Shown in pieces: positions 1-7,693 of a stretch of 11,129 nucleotides of DNA. The notes under the pieces were generated by a model. The model saw only the letters and a program-made list of their open reading frames with translations, searched no databases and was not told the DNA's origin. Every line of letters begins with the position of its first letter. Within the stretch, counting starts at the first letter, position 1. The translations under genes were made by a program, and so were the position numbers. The stretch is from Pseudomonadota bacterium (GTDB lineage: Bacteria; Pseudomonadota; Gammaproteobacteria; Steroidobacterales; Steroidobacteraceae): contig JAJXYU010000367.1 of NCBI GenBank assembly GCA_021780395.1, forward strand, positions 1-11,129, in the 5' to 3' direction.

Positions 1-1743
1 CAGGCTCCGCACATTCACGAAGGTCGAGTTCAGGAAATGCCGCGCCGGCGGCGAGATCATCGCGAGCGGATAGCGGACCGCGAGCGCAGGAGCCGAGCGC
101 ACCGATTCGTACGGCGGGACGTGATCGGCCGGGCCGAGCGACGGCGGGGCGAACTGCGCGCGCCCGTTCGCGGTCGCGAATCCGCCGCTGGCGAAGGGCG
201 CGTCCGCGATCGGCAGCCGGATCCAGCCCTCGCGCCGCAACCGCTCGAAGTCGACCGCGTCCCCGAACGCCTGCGAGCCGATCGTCACGTCGTCGTCGCG
301 GAAGCACGCCTCGGTGAAACCGAAACGCGACGCGAGCGCGCGGAACACCGCGGTGTTCGGCCGCGCTTCGCCGAGCGGCGCGATCGCCGGCTCGTTCACC
401 ATCAGGTAGACGTGGCCATAGCTCTTGTGCACGTCGAAGTGCTCGAGCTGCGTCGTCGCGGGGAGCACGAAATCCGCGTAGTCGGCGGTGTCGGTCTGGA
501 AGTGTTCGAGCACCACCGTGAAAAGGTCCTCCCGGGCGAAGCCGCGCACGACCTTCGGCGACTCCGGTGCGACCGCGACGGGATTGCTGTTGTACACGAC
601 GAGCGCCTCGATCCGGGGGCCGAACTGCGCCGACCCGTCCGTGAGCAGCGCATCGCCGATCGTGCTCATGTTCACGGTGCGTGGCGTCGGGCCGGGGATC
701 AGGTCCGGTCGCCGCAGAAGGCGCGAGTCGGTCGGCGCGAAGCCCGATGCGGACAACAACAGCCCGCCCGCGGGATCCCGCCACGCGCCGATCAGGCAGG
801 GCAGGGCGGCGATCAGGCGGACCGCGCTGCCGCCGCCGTGGGTACGCTGCATTCCGTAGTTCAGCCGGATCGCGGCCGGTCGCAGCGTCGCATAATCCCG
901 CGCGAGGCCGCGCACCTGCTGGGCATCGATCCCGCACACCGCGGCGGTGCGCTCCGGCGTCCACTCGCTCGCGACCGCTCGCAGGGCCGGCCAGCCGTCG
1001 GTGTAGGCCTCGACGTATTCCCGGTCGATCCAGCCCTGGACGTCGATCTCGCGGATCAGGCCGAGCGCGAGCGCACCGTCCGTGCCCGGCAGCAACGCGA
1101 CATGCTGGTGACAGCGATCGGCGGTCTCGGTCCGGCGTGGATCGATGCAGATCAGTTTCGCGCCGGCGCGCTTCGCCTGCTGCGCGAAGGTCCAGAAGTG
1201 CAGGTTCGAGGCGATGCTGTTGCTGCCCCAGATCAGGATCACGCGGCTGTCGGCATAGCGCTCGACGTGCATCCCGACGCGGTTCCCGTAGGTCGCGTCG
1301 AGCGCGGCCGCGCCGGCGCTCGCGCAGATCGTCCGGTCGAGCAGCGACGCGCCGAGCCGGTGGAAGAATCGCGCCGACATCGAATCGCCCTGCACGAGTC
1401 CCATCGTTCCGGCGTAGCTGTACGGCAGGATCGCCGCGGGGTCGCGCGCCGCGATGCGCCCGAGCCGCGCCGCGATCTCGTCGAGCGCCTCGTCCCAGCC
1501 GACCCGCTCCATCCGTCCGGCGCCCTTCGGACCGACCCGGCGCAGCGGATGGAGCAGACGCTCCGGATGGTAGGTGCGCTCGGGGTAGCGCGCGACCTTG
1601 GTGCACAGCGCGCCGTGCGTCGGCGGGTGATCCGGGTCGCCCTGCACGCGCACCGCGACGCCGTCCTCGACGGTCACGCGGATCGCGCAGGTGTCCGGAC
1701 AATCGTGTGGACACGCGGCGTGGACGAAGCGCTTATCGGTCAT
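1..1743 (-). CDS. Molybdopterin oxidoreductase, DMSO reductase superfamily (partial, 3' end off window)
   Basis: The first 581 residues of a molybdenum (or tungsten) bis-MGD oxidoreductase are visible; the C-terminus lies beyond base 1. The N-terminus carries a [4Fe-4S] cluster motif, CPHDCPDTC at residues 11-19 with the fourth cysteine at C47 (ALCTK). Then come family landmarks: WDEALDEIA, YSYAGTMG, a RTICASAG stretch with C140, IWGSNSIASN, IDPRRTETA, LLPGTDGALALG, and later YNSNPVAVAPE and FVLPATTQLEH. The N-terminus MTDKRFV shows no twin-arginine signal, so the enzyme is probably cytoplasmic. Enzymes with this CPxDCPDxC opening are usually annotated only as molybdopterin oxidoreductases; the substrate cannot be read here. 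C140 sits about where the metal ligand is expected (E. coli FdhF uses Sec140), a position-based inference. The chosen ATG gives the cluster motif at the usual distance from the start; no strong Shine-Dalgarno is visible. It is divergent from the TPP-enzyme gene. Family is secure, reaction unknown. Confidence 0.93.
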   Translation of the reverse strand, partial: MTDKRFVHAACPHDCPDTCAIRVTVEDGVAVRVQGDPDHPPTHGALCTKVARYPERTYHPERLLHPLRRVGPKGAGRMERVGWDEALDEIAARLGRIAARDPAAILPYSYAGTMGLVQGDSMSARFFHRLGASLLDRTICASAGAAALDATYGNRVGMHVERYADSRVILIWGSNSIASNLHFWTFAQQAKRAGAKLICIDPRRTETADRCHQHVALLPGTDGALALGLIREIDVQGWIDREYVEAYTDGWPALRAVASEWTPERTAAVCGIDAQQVRGLARDYATLRPAAIRLNYGMQRTHGGGSAVRLIAALPCLIGAWRDPAGGLLLSASGFAPTDSRLLRRPDLIPGPTPRTVNMSTIGDALLTDGSAQFGPRIEALVVYNSNPVAVAPESPKVVRGFAREDLFTVVLEHFQTDTADYADFVLPATTQLEHFDVHKSYGHVYLMVNEPAIAPLGEARPNTAVFRALASRFGFTEACFRDDDVTIGSQAFGDAVDFERLRREGWIRLPIADAPFASGGFATANGRAQFAPPSLGPADHVPPYESVRSAPALAVRYPLAMISPPARHFLNSTFVNVRSL

Positions 1744-1845
1744 CGTTTGCAGTGCCGTCGAAACCTTTGCGGACAGGATACCACCGGGGGATCGACCCCA
1801 TAACGGGTACAATGCGCCGCAGTCGAATTCGAGAACGGGGTATCG
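1744..1845. promoter_or_regulatory. Divergent control region between oxidoreductase and TPP-enzyme genes
   Basis: This 102-base spacer must hold the start signals for two divergent genes. For the leftward gene, the minus strand reads TGGTATCCT at 1783-1775, which resembles an extended -10 and would give a leader of about 25 bases; no good -35 lies upstream. For the rightward gene, TACAAT at 1808-1813 resembles a -10, but no -35 match lies 16-18 bases upstream, so an activator or another sigma factor may be needed. A perfect 10-base palindrome, TCGAATTCGA at 1823-1832, falls near the predicted start of transcription and could be an operator. GGGG and CCCC arms flank ATCGA at 1787-1800. All promoter assignments are by eye and weak. 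Confidence 0.35.
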
Positions 1846-3528
1846 ATGTCCATGGATCCAGCCGCGGCCGCCTCGGGCCGCGTCGCCGACGCGTTGGTCA
1901 CGCGGCTCGCCGCGCACGGCGTCGAACGCGTGTTCACGGTCGCCGGCGAGAGCTATCTCGACGTGCTGGACGCACTCTACGACCGGCGGCGCACGATCGA
2001 CGTCGTGACCTGCCGTCACGAGGCGGCCGCGGCGAACATGGCCGAGGCCACCGCGAAGCTCGCGGGTCGTTGCGGCGTTGCGTTCGTCACGCGCGGTCCA
2101 GGCCTCACGCAGGCGAGCATCGGCGTGCACACCGCGCAGCAGGACGCGACCCCGATGGTGCTGTTCGTCGGCGAGATCGCGCGTGAAGATCGATTTCGTC
2201 GCGCGTTCCAGGAAGTCGACCTCTCGCTCACCTTCGCGGACCTGGCGAAGGGCGTGCTGCGGATCGATCTGCCGCAGCGGACCGCCGAGATCGTCGACCG
2301 CGCATTCCAGCTTGCCCGCGCGAATCGCCCGGGTCCGGTGATCGTGGGTCTGCCGGAAGACGTGCTTGGAGAGAGCGGCGCGAGCGCGACGCACGAGCCG
2401 CCGGCGCGCATCGAACTCCCGGCCCCGTCGGGCGCGCGGATCCACGAGATCGGCGCGCGCCTCGCGGCCGCGCGACGGCCGCTGCTGTGGGTCGGCGGGA
2501 GTGGTTGGACCGCGGAGGGCGTCGCGGCCCTGCGGCGCTTCGCCGAGGGCTGGGAACTGCCGGTCGTGACAGCCTTCCGGCGCAAGGATCACTTTCCGAA
2601 CGAATCCGCGAGCTACGCGGGCGAGCTCGGCTACGGCACGCCGGCGAGCCTCGTCGAGCGGGTCCGCGCCGCCGATCTGCTGCTCGTGCTCGGCGCACCG
2701 CTCGGCGACGTCGAGACCGGCGGCTACCGCTGGCTCGATCGGACCCGGACCACGGCCCGCCTGATCCACCTGCACCCTGATGCGGCGACGCTGTCGGCGG
2801 TGTTCCCCGCGGGCGTCGCGCTGCAGTGCGACCTGAACGCGGCGGTGGACGCGCTCGCGGCGCTCGAGGCGCCGGCGCACGCGCCGCGGGCCTGGTCCGA
2901 CTGGACGCGCGCGGCGCGCGCCGAACACCTCGCCTTCATCGAACCGGTCGAGGTCCGCGGCGAACTCAACCTCTCGCGGGTGTTTCGCCACCTGCGCGCG
3001 GAGCTGCCGGAGTCCGCGATCGTGACGAACGGCGCCGGCAACTACGCCGCCTGGCTCCACCGGTTCTTCGAGCACCGGACGCACGGCACGCAGCTCGCGC
3101 CGGGGAGCGGGGCGATGGGCTATGCGGTGCCCGCCGCGATCGCCGCGAAGCTCGCGCACCCGACGCGGGAGGTCGTCTGCGTCGCCGGCGACGGCTGTTT
3201 CCTGATGGCCGCGCAGGAGCTCGCGACCGCGGCGGCGCGCGGCTTGAAGATCCTGTTTCTGGTCGTCAACAATGGCAGCTACGGAACGATCCGCATGCAC
3301 CAGGAGAACCGCTTCCCGGGGCGCGACATCGCGACCACGCTGCACAATCCGGATTTCGTCGCGTATGCACGCGCGTTCGGACTGCATGCGCGGCGCGTCG
3401 CGCGCACGGAGGATTTCCCGGCCGCGCTCGCCGAGGCACGCACCGCGCCCGGCCCGGTGTTGCTCGAGCTGGTCAGCTCGGTCGTCGACATCGCGCCGGG
3501 ACAGCGGCTGCCGGCGGGTCGAGGATAG
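1846..3528 (+). CDS. Thiamine pyrophosphate-dependent enzyme, acetolactate synthase-like (IlvB superfamily)
   Basis: A complete 560-residue TPP enzyme with the three-domain layout of the acetolactate synthase/decarboxylase superfamily. The N-terminal PYR domain (about 10-175) contains the cofactor-activating glutamate E59 in TCRHEAAAANMAEATAKLAG, and FVTRGPGLTQASIGVHTA. A central domain (about 190-330) follows. The C-terminal PP domain holds the metal-diphosphate motif: GDG at 448-450 and the paired asparagines N475-N476. Length suits the family (550-600). It has RHEAAAANMAE where true acetolactate synthases usually have RHEQ..AHAA, and no regulatory small-subunit gene lies next to it, so it is more likely a relative acting on another 2-oxo acid or acyl donor. 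Substrate unknown. The first ATG is preceded by GGGG at 1837-1840 at short spacing; an in-frame ATG two codons on is an alternative. It lies 76 bases upstream of ftsH on the same strand and probably shares its transcript. Confidence 0.92.
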   Translation: MSMDPAAAASGRVADALVTRLAAHGVERVFTVAGESYLDVLDALYDRRRTIDVVTCRHEAAAANMAEATAKLAGRCGVAFVTRGPGLTQASIGVHTAQQDATPMVLFVGEIAREDRFRRAFQEVDLSLTFADLAKGVLRIDLPQRTAEIVDRAFQLARANRPGPVIVGLPEDVLGESGASATHEPPARIELPAPSGARIHEIGARLAAARRPLLWVGGSGWTAEGVAALRRFAEGWELPVVTAFRRKDHFPNESASYAGELGYGTPASLVERVRAADLLLVLGAPLGDVETGGYRWLDRTRTTARLIHLHPDAATLSAVFPAGVALQCDLNAAVDALAALEAPAHAPRAWSDWTRAARAEHLAFIEPVEVRGELNLSRVFRHLRAELPESAIVTNGAGNYAAWLHRFFEHRTHGTQLAPGSGAMGYAVPAAIAAKLAHPTREVVCVAGDGCFLMAAQELATAAARGLKILFLVVNNGSYGTIRMHQENRFPGRDIATTLHNPDFVAYARAFGLHARRVARTEDFPAALAEARTAPGPVLLELVSSVVDIAPGQRLPAGRG

Positions 3529-3531
3529 CCC

Positions 3532-3550
3532 GGGTCCGCGTCGCGGATCT
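3532..3550 (+). other. Stem-loop between the TPP-enzyme gene and ftsH
   Basis: GGGTCCGC (3532-3539) pairs with GCGGATCT (3543-3550) around a GTC loop: eight pairs, two of them G-U, starting four bases after the TPP-gene stop. No T-run follows, so it is not a classical intrinsic terminator. It could moderate read-through or protect the upstream transcript. The heptamer GTCCGCG recurs at 3554-3560. In DNA this GC-rich such stems arise easily by chance. Confidence 0.3.
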
Positions 3551-3591
3551 GGCGTCCGCGGTTCCGGCGCTGCGTCGAAGGGTGCTGGGTC

Positions 3592-3596
3592 GGAGG
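3592..3596 (+). promoter_or_regulatory. Ribosome binding site deciding the ftsH start
   Basis: GGAGG lies 8 bases before the ATG at 3605. The open frame runs much further upstream without a stop, into the TPP gene, so this site together with the start of the first membrane helix fixes the start. The nearer ATG at 3597 is out of frame. Confidence 0.7.
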
Positions 3597-3604
3597 ATGC
3601 TGGG

Positions 3605-5497
3605 ATGGAAGAGAGCAAAGGACCGCTGACCGCGTGGTACCTCGTCGGGGTCGTCGCGCTCCTCGTGGTGCTGCAGCTGCTGCTGACCACGCAGACGCCG
3701 GAGACGCTGAGTTACAGCGACTTCAAGACCTTGCTGCAGGCACACAAGGTCGACGACCTGACGATCGGCGACTCGACGATCGAAGGCACGGTCGACACCC
3801 AGGGGATCGCGAAGCTCATATCGCCGAAGACGCTCGCCGCGCTCGACAAGACCACCGACGACCACGGTGCGCATCGGTTCGTCACCCGCCGGGTCGAGGA
3901 TCCGGGCCTCGTCGCCGCGCTGGACGCGGCCAAGGTTCATTACGAGGGCGCCGAGGACAGCCACTGGACCTCGACCTTGTTCGCCTGGCTGATCCCGGGC
4001 CTGCTGATCGCGGGCCTCGGGATGATGATGTTACGGCGCACCGACGCGGGCGCCGGATCGATCGCGCAGATCGGGCACAGCCACGCGAAGGTATTCGTGC
4101 AGAAGGAGACCGGCGTGCACTTCTCCGACGTCGAAGGGATCGACGAGGCGAAGGAGGAGTTGATGGAAGTCGTGCGCTTCCTGAAGGACCCGGAGCGCTA
4201 TCGCCGGCTCGGCGGACACATTCCGAAGGGCATCCTGATCGTCGGTGCGCCCGGCACCGGGAAGACCCTGCTCGCGAAGGCGGTCGCCGGGGAGGCGGGC
4301 GTGCCGTTCCTGTCGATCAGCGGCTCGGAATTCGTCGAGATGTTCGTCGGCGTCGGCGCCGCGCGGGTGCGCGATCTGTTCCAGCAGGCCGAGAAGGTCG
4401 CGCCGTGCATCATCTTCGTCGATGAGCTCGATGCGCTCGGCAAGGCGCGCGGCGTCACCGGCTACGGCGGCAACGATGAGCGCGAGCAGACGCTGAATCA
4501 GCTGCTCGTCGAGATGGACGGCTTCGACACGACGAGCGGCGTGATGGTGATGGCGGCGACGAACCGGCCGGAGATCCTCGACCGCGCACTGCTGCGGCCG
4601 GGCCGCTTCGACCGGCACGTCGCGATCGACCGGCCGGACGTGCGCGGGCGCGAGAAGATCCTGCGGCTGCACGCGCAAAAACTGGTGCTGGCCGCGAACG
4701 TCGATCTCGCGGCGGTCGCGGCGAAGACGCCCGGTTTCGCGGGCGCGGATCTTGCGAACATCGTGAACGAGGCTGCGCTGCACGCGGCCCGGGCGGACAA
4801 GCAGTCGGTGGAGATGAGCGACTTCGACAGCGCGATCGACCGCGTGATCATCGGTCTCGAGAAGCGCAACAGGGTCATGAACGCGAAGGAGAAGCAGACC
4901 GTCGCGTACCACGAGGCGGGGCACGCGCTGGTCGCCGAGTCGCGGCCCAACGCCGACCGGGTCGCGAAGATCTCGATCATCCCACGCGGCATCGGCGCGC
5001 TCGGCTTCACCCAGCAGCAACCGACCGAGGACCGCTACCTGCTGAGGCGCAGCGAACTGCTCGACCGGCTCGACGTGCTGCTCGGCGGCCGTGTCGCCGA
5101 GGAGATCGTGTTCGGCGACGTGTCGACCGGCGCGGAGGACGACCTGCAGAAGGCGACCGACATGGCCAGGCACATGGTCACCCAGTACGGCATGAGCGCA
5201 CGGCTCGGCCAGGCCACCTATGAGACGCCGCGGGCGAGCGCCTTCCTCGATGCGCCGGCGCCGCCGGAGCGGTTCACCTACAGCGAGCACACCGCCCAGC
5301 TGATCGACGAGGAGATCGCGCAACTGCTCGAAGAAGCGCACCATCGGGTCGCGACGACGCTGAACGACCGGCGCGCGCAGCTCGAAAGGATCGCGCAACG
5401 CCTGTTGCACGAGGAAGTCGTCACCCGCGAGGCGCTCGCAGAACTGCTCGCGGCGCCGCCGACGGCGCCGACCCCGGCCCCCGCGATCAGCGCTTGA
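3605..5497 (+). CDS. ftsH: ATP-dependent zinc metalloprotease FtsH (membrane AAA+ protease)
   Basis: A complete 630-residue FtsH (E. coli FtsH: 644). It degrades membrane and short-lived cytosolic proteins as an inner-membrane hexamer. Order: membrane helix about 8-27; periplasmic domain about 28-120; second helix about 122-143; AAA+ ATPase with Walker A GAPGTGKT 214-221, pore loop FVEMFVG, Walker B IIFVDELD (D273, E274), ATNRP near 318-322 and second region of homology RPGRFDR with arginine fingers R334 and R337; then the M41 peptidase with HEAGH at 436-440 and the third zinc ligand D513 in GAEDDLQKA. All catalytic residues are present. The usual housekeeping neighbours of ftsH (rlmE/ftsJ upstream, folP downstream) are absent, so this may be an additional copy; the rest of the genome would tell. 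It sits behind a TPP-enzyme gene, and its last 11 bases overlap the end of the convergent transporter gene. Confidence 0.96.
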   Translation: MEESKGPLTAWYLVGVVALLVVLQLLLTTQTPETLSYSDFKTLLQAHKVDDLTIGDSTIEGTVDTQGIAKLISPKTLAALDKTTDDHGAHRFVTRRVEDPGLVAALDAAKVHYEGAEDSHWTSTLFAWLIPGLLIAGLGMMMLRRTDAGAGSIAQIGHSHAKVFVQKETGVHFSDVEGIDEAKEELMEVVRFLKDPERYRRLGGHIPKGILIVGAPGTGKTLLAKAVAGEAGVPFLSISGSEFVEMFVGVGAARVRDLFQQAEKVAPCIIFVDELDALGKARGVTGYGGNDEREQTLNQLLVEMDGFDTTSGVMVMAATNRPEILDRALLRPGRFDRHVAIDRPDVRGREKILRLHAQKLVLAANVDLAAVAAKTPGFAGADLANIVNEAALHAARADKQSVEMSDFDSAIDRVIIGLEKRNRVMNAKEKQTVAYHEAGHALVAESRPNADRVAKISIIPRGIGALGFTQQQPTEDRYLLRRSELLDRLDVLLGGRVAEEIVFGDVSTGAEDDLQKATDMARHMVTQYGMSARLGQATYETPRASAFLDAPAPPERFTYSEHTAQLIDEEIAQLLEEAHHRVATTLNDRRAQLERIAQRLLHEEVVTREALAELLAAPPTAPTPAPAISA

Positions 5498-6734
5498 GCA
5501 TCGTCTCGGGGAGCGCTGGGCGGCTCGGCCGCCACACGAGGATTGCGCCGAGCGCGAGCGCGGCGAAGGTCGCGCCCGCATAGAATGTGTACCCCGCGCC
5601 CGCCTGCGACCAGATCCATCCGGCGAGTCCGCTCGCGACCAGCATCGCGCCTCCGCTCGCCAGATTGAACAACCCGAACGCCGTGCCGCGCAGCGGCGCC
5701 GGCGCGGCGTCCGTGACCATCGCGGCGAGCAGGCCCTGGGTGATGCCCATGTGCACGCCCCAGAGTCCGACGCCGAGGGCGAGCATCGGCCAGCTGCGGC
5801 CGCGCGCGAGCGCGAGGTCCGCGAGGATCAACACCGCGAGTCCGGCCGCGAGCAGACGCGGGTGGCTGATCCGGTCCGCGAGCCGGCCGAACGGGTAGGC
5901 GCAGGCCGAGTACACCACGTTCATCGCGACCATCACGAGCGGCACGTACGCGACCCGCACGCCGTCCTGCTGGGCGCGCAGCAGCAGGAACGCCTCGCTG
6001 AAGCGGGCAAGTGTCGCGAGTCCGCCGATCAGGACCACCCACCAGTAGGCGCCGCCAAGCTGGCGCAGGCTCTCGCGCCGCAGAGGATTGCGCCGAACGG
6101 CGCCCGCCGCGGGCGGGCGCACGGGCTCGGCGACGCCGAGCTCGAGCAGGACGACCGCGAGCAACGCCGGCGCCACCGCGACCCAGAACACCGCGCGGAA
6201 GCGGTCGTGCCACGCGAGCATCAGGGCGACCGCGATCAGCGGTCCGAGGAACGCGCCGATCGTATCGAGCGATTGCCGCAGACCGAACGCGGCACCGCGC
6301 AGTTCGCGCGGCGCGATGTCCGCGATCAGCGCGTCGCGTGGCGCGCCGCGGATGCCCTTGCCGACCCGATCCAGGATGCGCGCGCCGAGCACGAGGTGCA
6401 CCGTTCCGGCGAGCGCGAACAACGGCTTGGTGAGCGCGGACAGACCATAGCCCAGCACCGTGAGACGCTTGCGGCGCCCCAGATAGTCGCTCAGGGTGCC
6501 GGAGAACACCTTCACGACCAGCGACGTCGCCTCGCCGAGGCCCTCAATCATCCCGACCACGAACGCGCTCGCGCCGAGCGAGTCGACCAGGAACAGCGGC
6601 AGGAGCCCGTGGATCATCTCCGAGGAAACGTCCATCAACAAGCTCACTCCGCCGAGGATCCAAATCGCCCGCGGCAGCGTCGGGCGCCCGGGCGAGGGCG
6701 GGGGCGGGGGTAAAGGTGGGGGCGCTTGGGTCAT
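5487..6734 (-). CDS. Major facilitator superfamily transporter, coupled to paaX
   Basis: A 415-residue, strongly hydrophobic protein with the expected alternation of about twelve membrane segments. Family marks are MDVSSEM at 34-40 in the first helix and the MFS motif A, GTLSDYLGRRKR at 79-90, in the loop after helix 2, followed by DRVGKGIRGAPRDALIAD. It moves a small solute by proton coupling or facilitated flux; neither direction nor substrate can be read. The start ATG shares four bases with the paaX stop (ATGA), and no Shine-Dalgarno is evident, so translation probably depends on paaX. A longer open frame exists upstream, but it only runs through paaX in another frame. The cytosolic N-terminus is unusually proline-rich (APPPLPPPPPSPGRP, 4-18), predicting EF-P-dependent translation. 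Its position suggests uptake of phenylacetate or export of a toxic aromatic, but it does not resemble the sodium/solute symporter type used by Pseudomonas for phenylacetate. Its 3' end overlaps ftsH tail to tail. Confidence 0.92.
   Translation of the reverse strand: MTQAPPPLPPPPPSPGRPTLPRAIWILGGVSLLMDVSSEMIHGLLPLFLVDSLGASAFVVGMIEGLGEATSLVVKVFSGTLSDYLGRRKRLTVLGYGLSALTKPLFALAGTVHLVLGARILDRVGKGIRGAPRDALIADIAPRELRGAAFGLRQSLDTIGAFLGPLIAVALMLAWHDRFRAVFWVAVAPALLAVVLLELGVAEPVRPPAAGAVRRNPLRRESLRQLGGAYWWVVLIGGLATLARFSEAFLLLRAQQDGVRVAYVPLVMVAMNVVYSACAYPFGRLADRISHPRLLAAGLAVLILADLALARGRSWPMLALGVGLWGVHMGITQGLLAAMVTDAAPAPLRGTAFGLFNLASGGAMLVASGLAGWIWSQAGAGYTFYAGATFAALALGAILVWRPSRPALPETMLKR
5519..5533. other. 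GC-rich hairpin just past the ftsH stop
   Basis: GGCGGC (5519-5524) and GCCGCC (5528-5533) form a perfect 6-bp stem with a TCG loop, 21 bases after the ftsH stop and within the last codons of the convergent transporter gene. No T-run follows on either strand. It could slow polymerase between the convergent genes, but a chance stem in GC-rich coding DNA is equally possible. No other terminator candidate was seen at this junction. Confidence 0.25.
6690..6730 (+). other. G-run tract (potential G-quadruplex) at the transporter start
   Basis: Six runs of three or more G lie within 41 bases on the plus strand: 6690-6692, 6696-6698, 6700-6704, 6706-6710, 6718-6722 and 6728-6730, with gaps of 1 to 7 bases. 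This satisfies the usual G3+N1-7 quadruplex pattern. The G-rich strand is the template strand of the transporter gene, starting just inside its start codon; the coding strand reads as proline codons. A structure here would affect transcription elongation or replication, not the mRNA. Confidence 0.6.
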
Positions 6735-7693
6735 TGCGTGCTCATCGGTTCGCGGGACGCGTCGACCGGCGGGAAGCGGCCTGCGACGCCGCGGTCGGGC
6801 GGTGGCAGCGGACCGGAGAACCGCACCGCGCGCGCATCGAGGTGCGCCTCGGCCGGCCCGACGAGCCGGCCGTAGAGCCGCCGGCACGTGTCGTACGCCG
6901 CGATCCCGGGCCAGTCCGCCGGCAACAACTCCCGCGGGAGCAGGGGATCGCGCAGATGGATCCTGCGATACTCGTGGATCAGGAGCGTGCGCACCACGAA
7001 CGCCGTCGCCGGCTCGAGCGCACGCCGCTCCTCGAGCGATCGTGCGACCGCCGCGTAGCGGCGGATGAACCGTCGATAGCGGGTCGCCAACTCGGTGAGG
7101 TCCCAGCCTTGCCGCACGAGGCGCGCCCGATCCGCGTCGCTCCCCGCGGCGCGCGCAGTCACGAACACCATCGGCGCGCGCGCGAGTCCCGCGGACGCGA
7201 GCGTCGCAGGCACGGCCGCGGCGCCCGCGGCCGGATGCGCGAACACCCCTGGCGCAATCTCGCCGAACCCGTTCCAGCGCAGCTGCCGGCGGATGGCGCC
7301 GCGCCCGCCGACGGCACCGGGCAGCACGACCAGGGTCCACGCGCCGTCCCACGGCCCGGGAGGCCCGGCGTAGATCCGCGCGGTCGCCTCGACGAAGCGC
7401 GCGCGTCCCCGCGGCGAGAGACGATATTCGCTCAACCGTCCGTGCCGGCGGCTGGCGAGCCAGTCGTCGTGCACCAGGCGGGCCACCGAGGTGCGAACCA
7501 GGCGTTCCGTGAGGCCGAACGGCGCCATCAACTCGATCAGGCTGCCGAGCGTGATCGCACCGCCGCGCGGCGCGAGCGCATCGCCGAACACGGTCACGAT
7601 CAGCGAGCCGCCGCGCAGCGGTCGTTGCCGACGAAAGGCGGACAGGAGGGCGGCGACGCGGCGCGGGGCTCGATCGCGGGTCGACTCGGACAT
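6731..7693 (-). CDS. paaX: PaaX, phenylacetyl-CoA-responsive repressor of the paa genes
   Basis: A 320-residue protein (E. coli PaaX: 316). An N-terminal winged helix-turn-helix spans about 28-95; VFGDALAPRGGAITLGSL is close to the corresponding segment of E. coli PaaX, with the recognition helix near 62-79 (TERLVRTSVARLVHDDWL) and the wing after it. The middle (PWDGAWTLVVLPG, QLRWNGFGEIAPGVFAHP) matches the central domain, and the C-terminal helical part has RRFIRRY, LLIHEYRRIHLRDPLLPRELLPADW. The family binds paa promoters as a dimer and is released by phenylacetyl-CoA. It is divergent from paaA, the usual arrangement for a repressor of the adjacent operon, so it probably also controls its own promoter. 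The stop overlaps the transporter start. A short proline-containing tail (PLPPPDRG) ends the protein. The start matches the family N-terminus; no clear ribosome binding site is visible. Confidence 0.96.
   Translation of the reverse strand: MSESTRDRAPRRVAALLSAFRRQRPLRGGSLIVTVFGDALAPRGGAITLGSLIELMAPFGLTERLVRTSVARLVHDDWLASRRHGRLSEYRLSPRGRARFVEATARIYAGPPGPWDGAWTLVVLPGAVGGRGAIRRQLRWNGFGEIAPGVFAHPAAGAAAVPATLASAGLARAPMVFVTARAAGSDADRARLVRQGWDLTELATRYRRFIRRYAAVARSLEERRALEPATAFVVRTLLIHEYRRIHLRDPLLPRELLPADWPGIAAYDTCRRLYGRLVGPAEAHLDARAVRFSGPLPPPDRGVAGRFPPVDASREPMSTQ

Noticed and set aside
37..1803. 588-codon plus-strand open frame opposite the molybdoenzyme
   Set aside because: Arginine-rich low-complexity translation with no family motif; the minus strand encodes a clear molybdopterin oxidoreductase. 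Open antisense frames are expected at this GC content.
1767..1813. TTGCGG (1767-1772) as -35 partner of TACAAT (1808-1813)
   Set aside because: The spacing of 35 bases is about twice that of a sigma-70 promoter.
681..2186. 501-codon plus-strand frame crossing the divergent spacer
   Set aside because: Arg/Ser/Ala/Pro-rich translation, runs across two real genes and their control region, no recognisable domain.
1846..3528. Calling the TPP enzyme ilvB (acetolactate synthase)
   Set aside because: The activating-glutamate region differs from typical acetolactate synthases and no small-subunit gene is adjacent; only the superfamily is supported.
4031..5581. 516-codon minus-strand frame opposite ftsH
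   Set aside because: Exact shadow of the ftsH coding region with biased composition and no motif.
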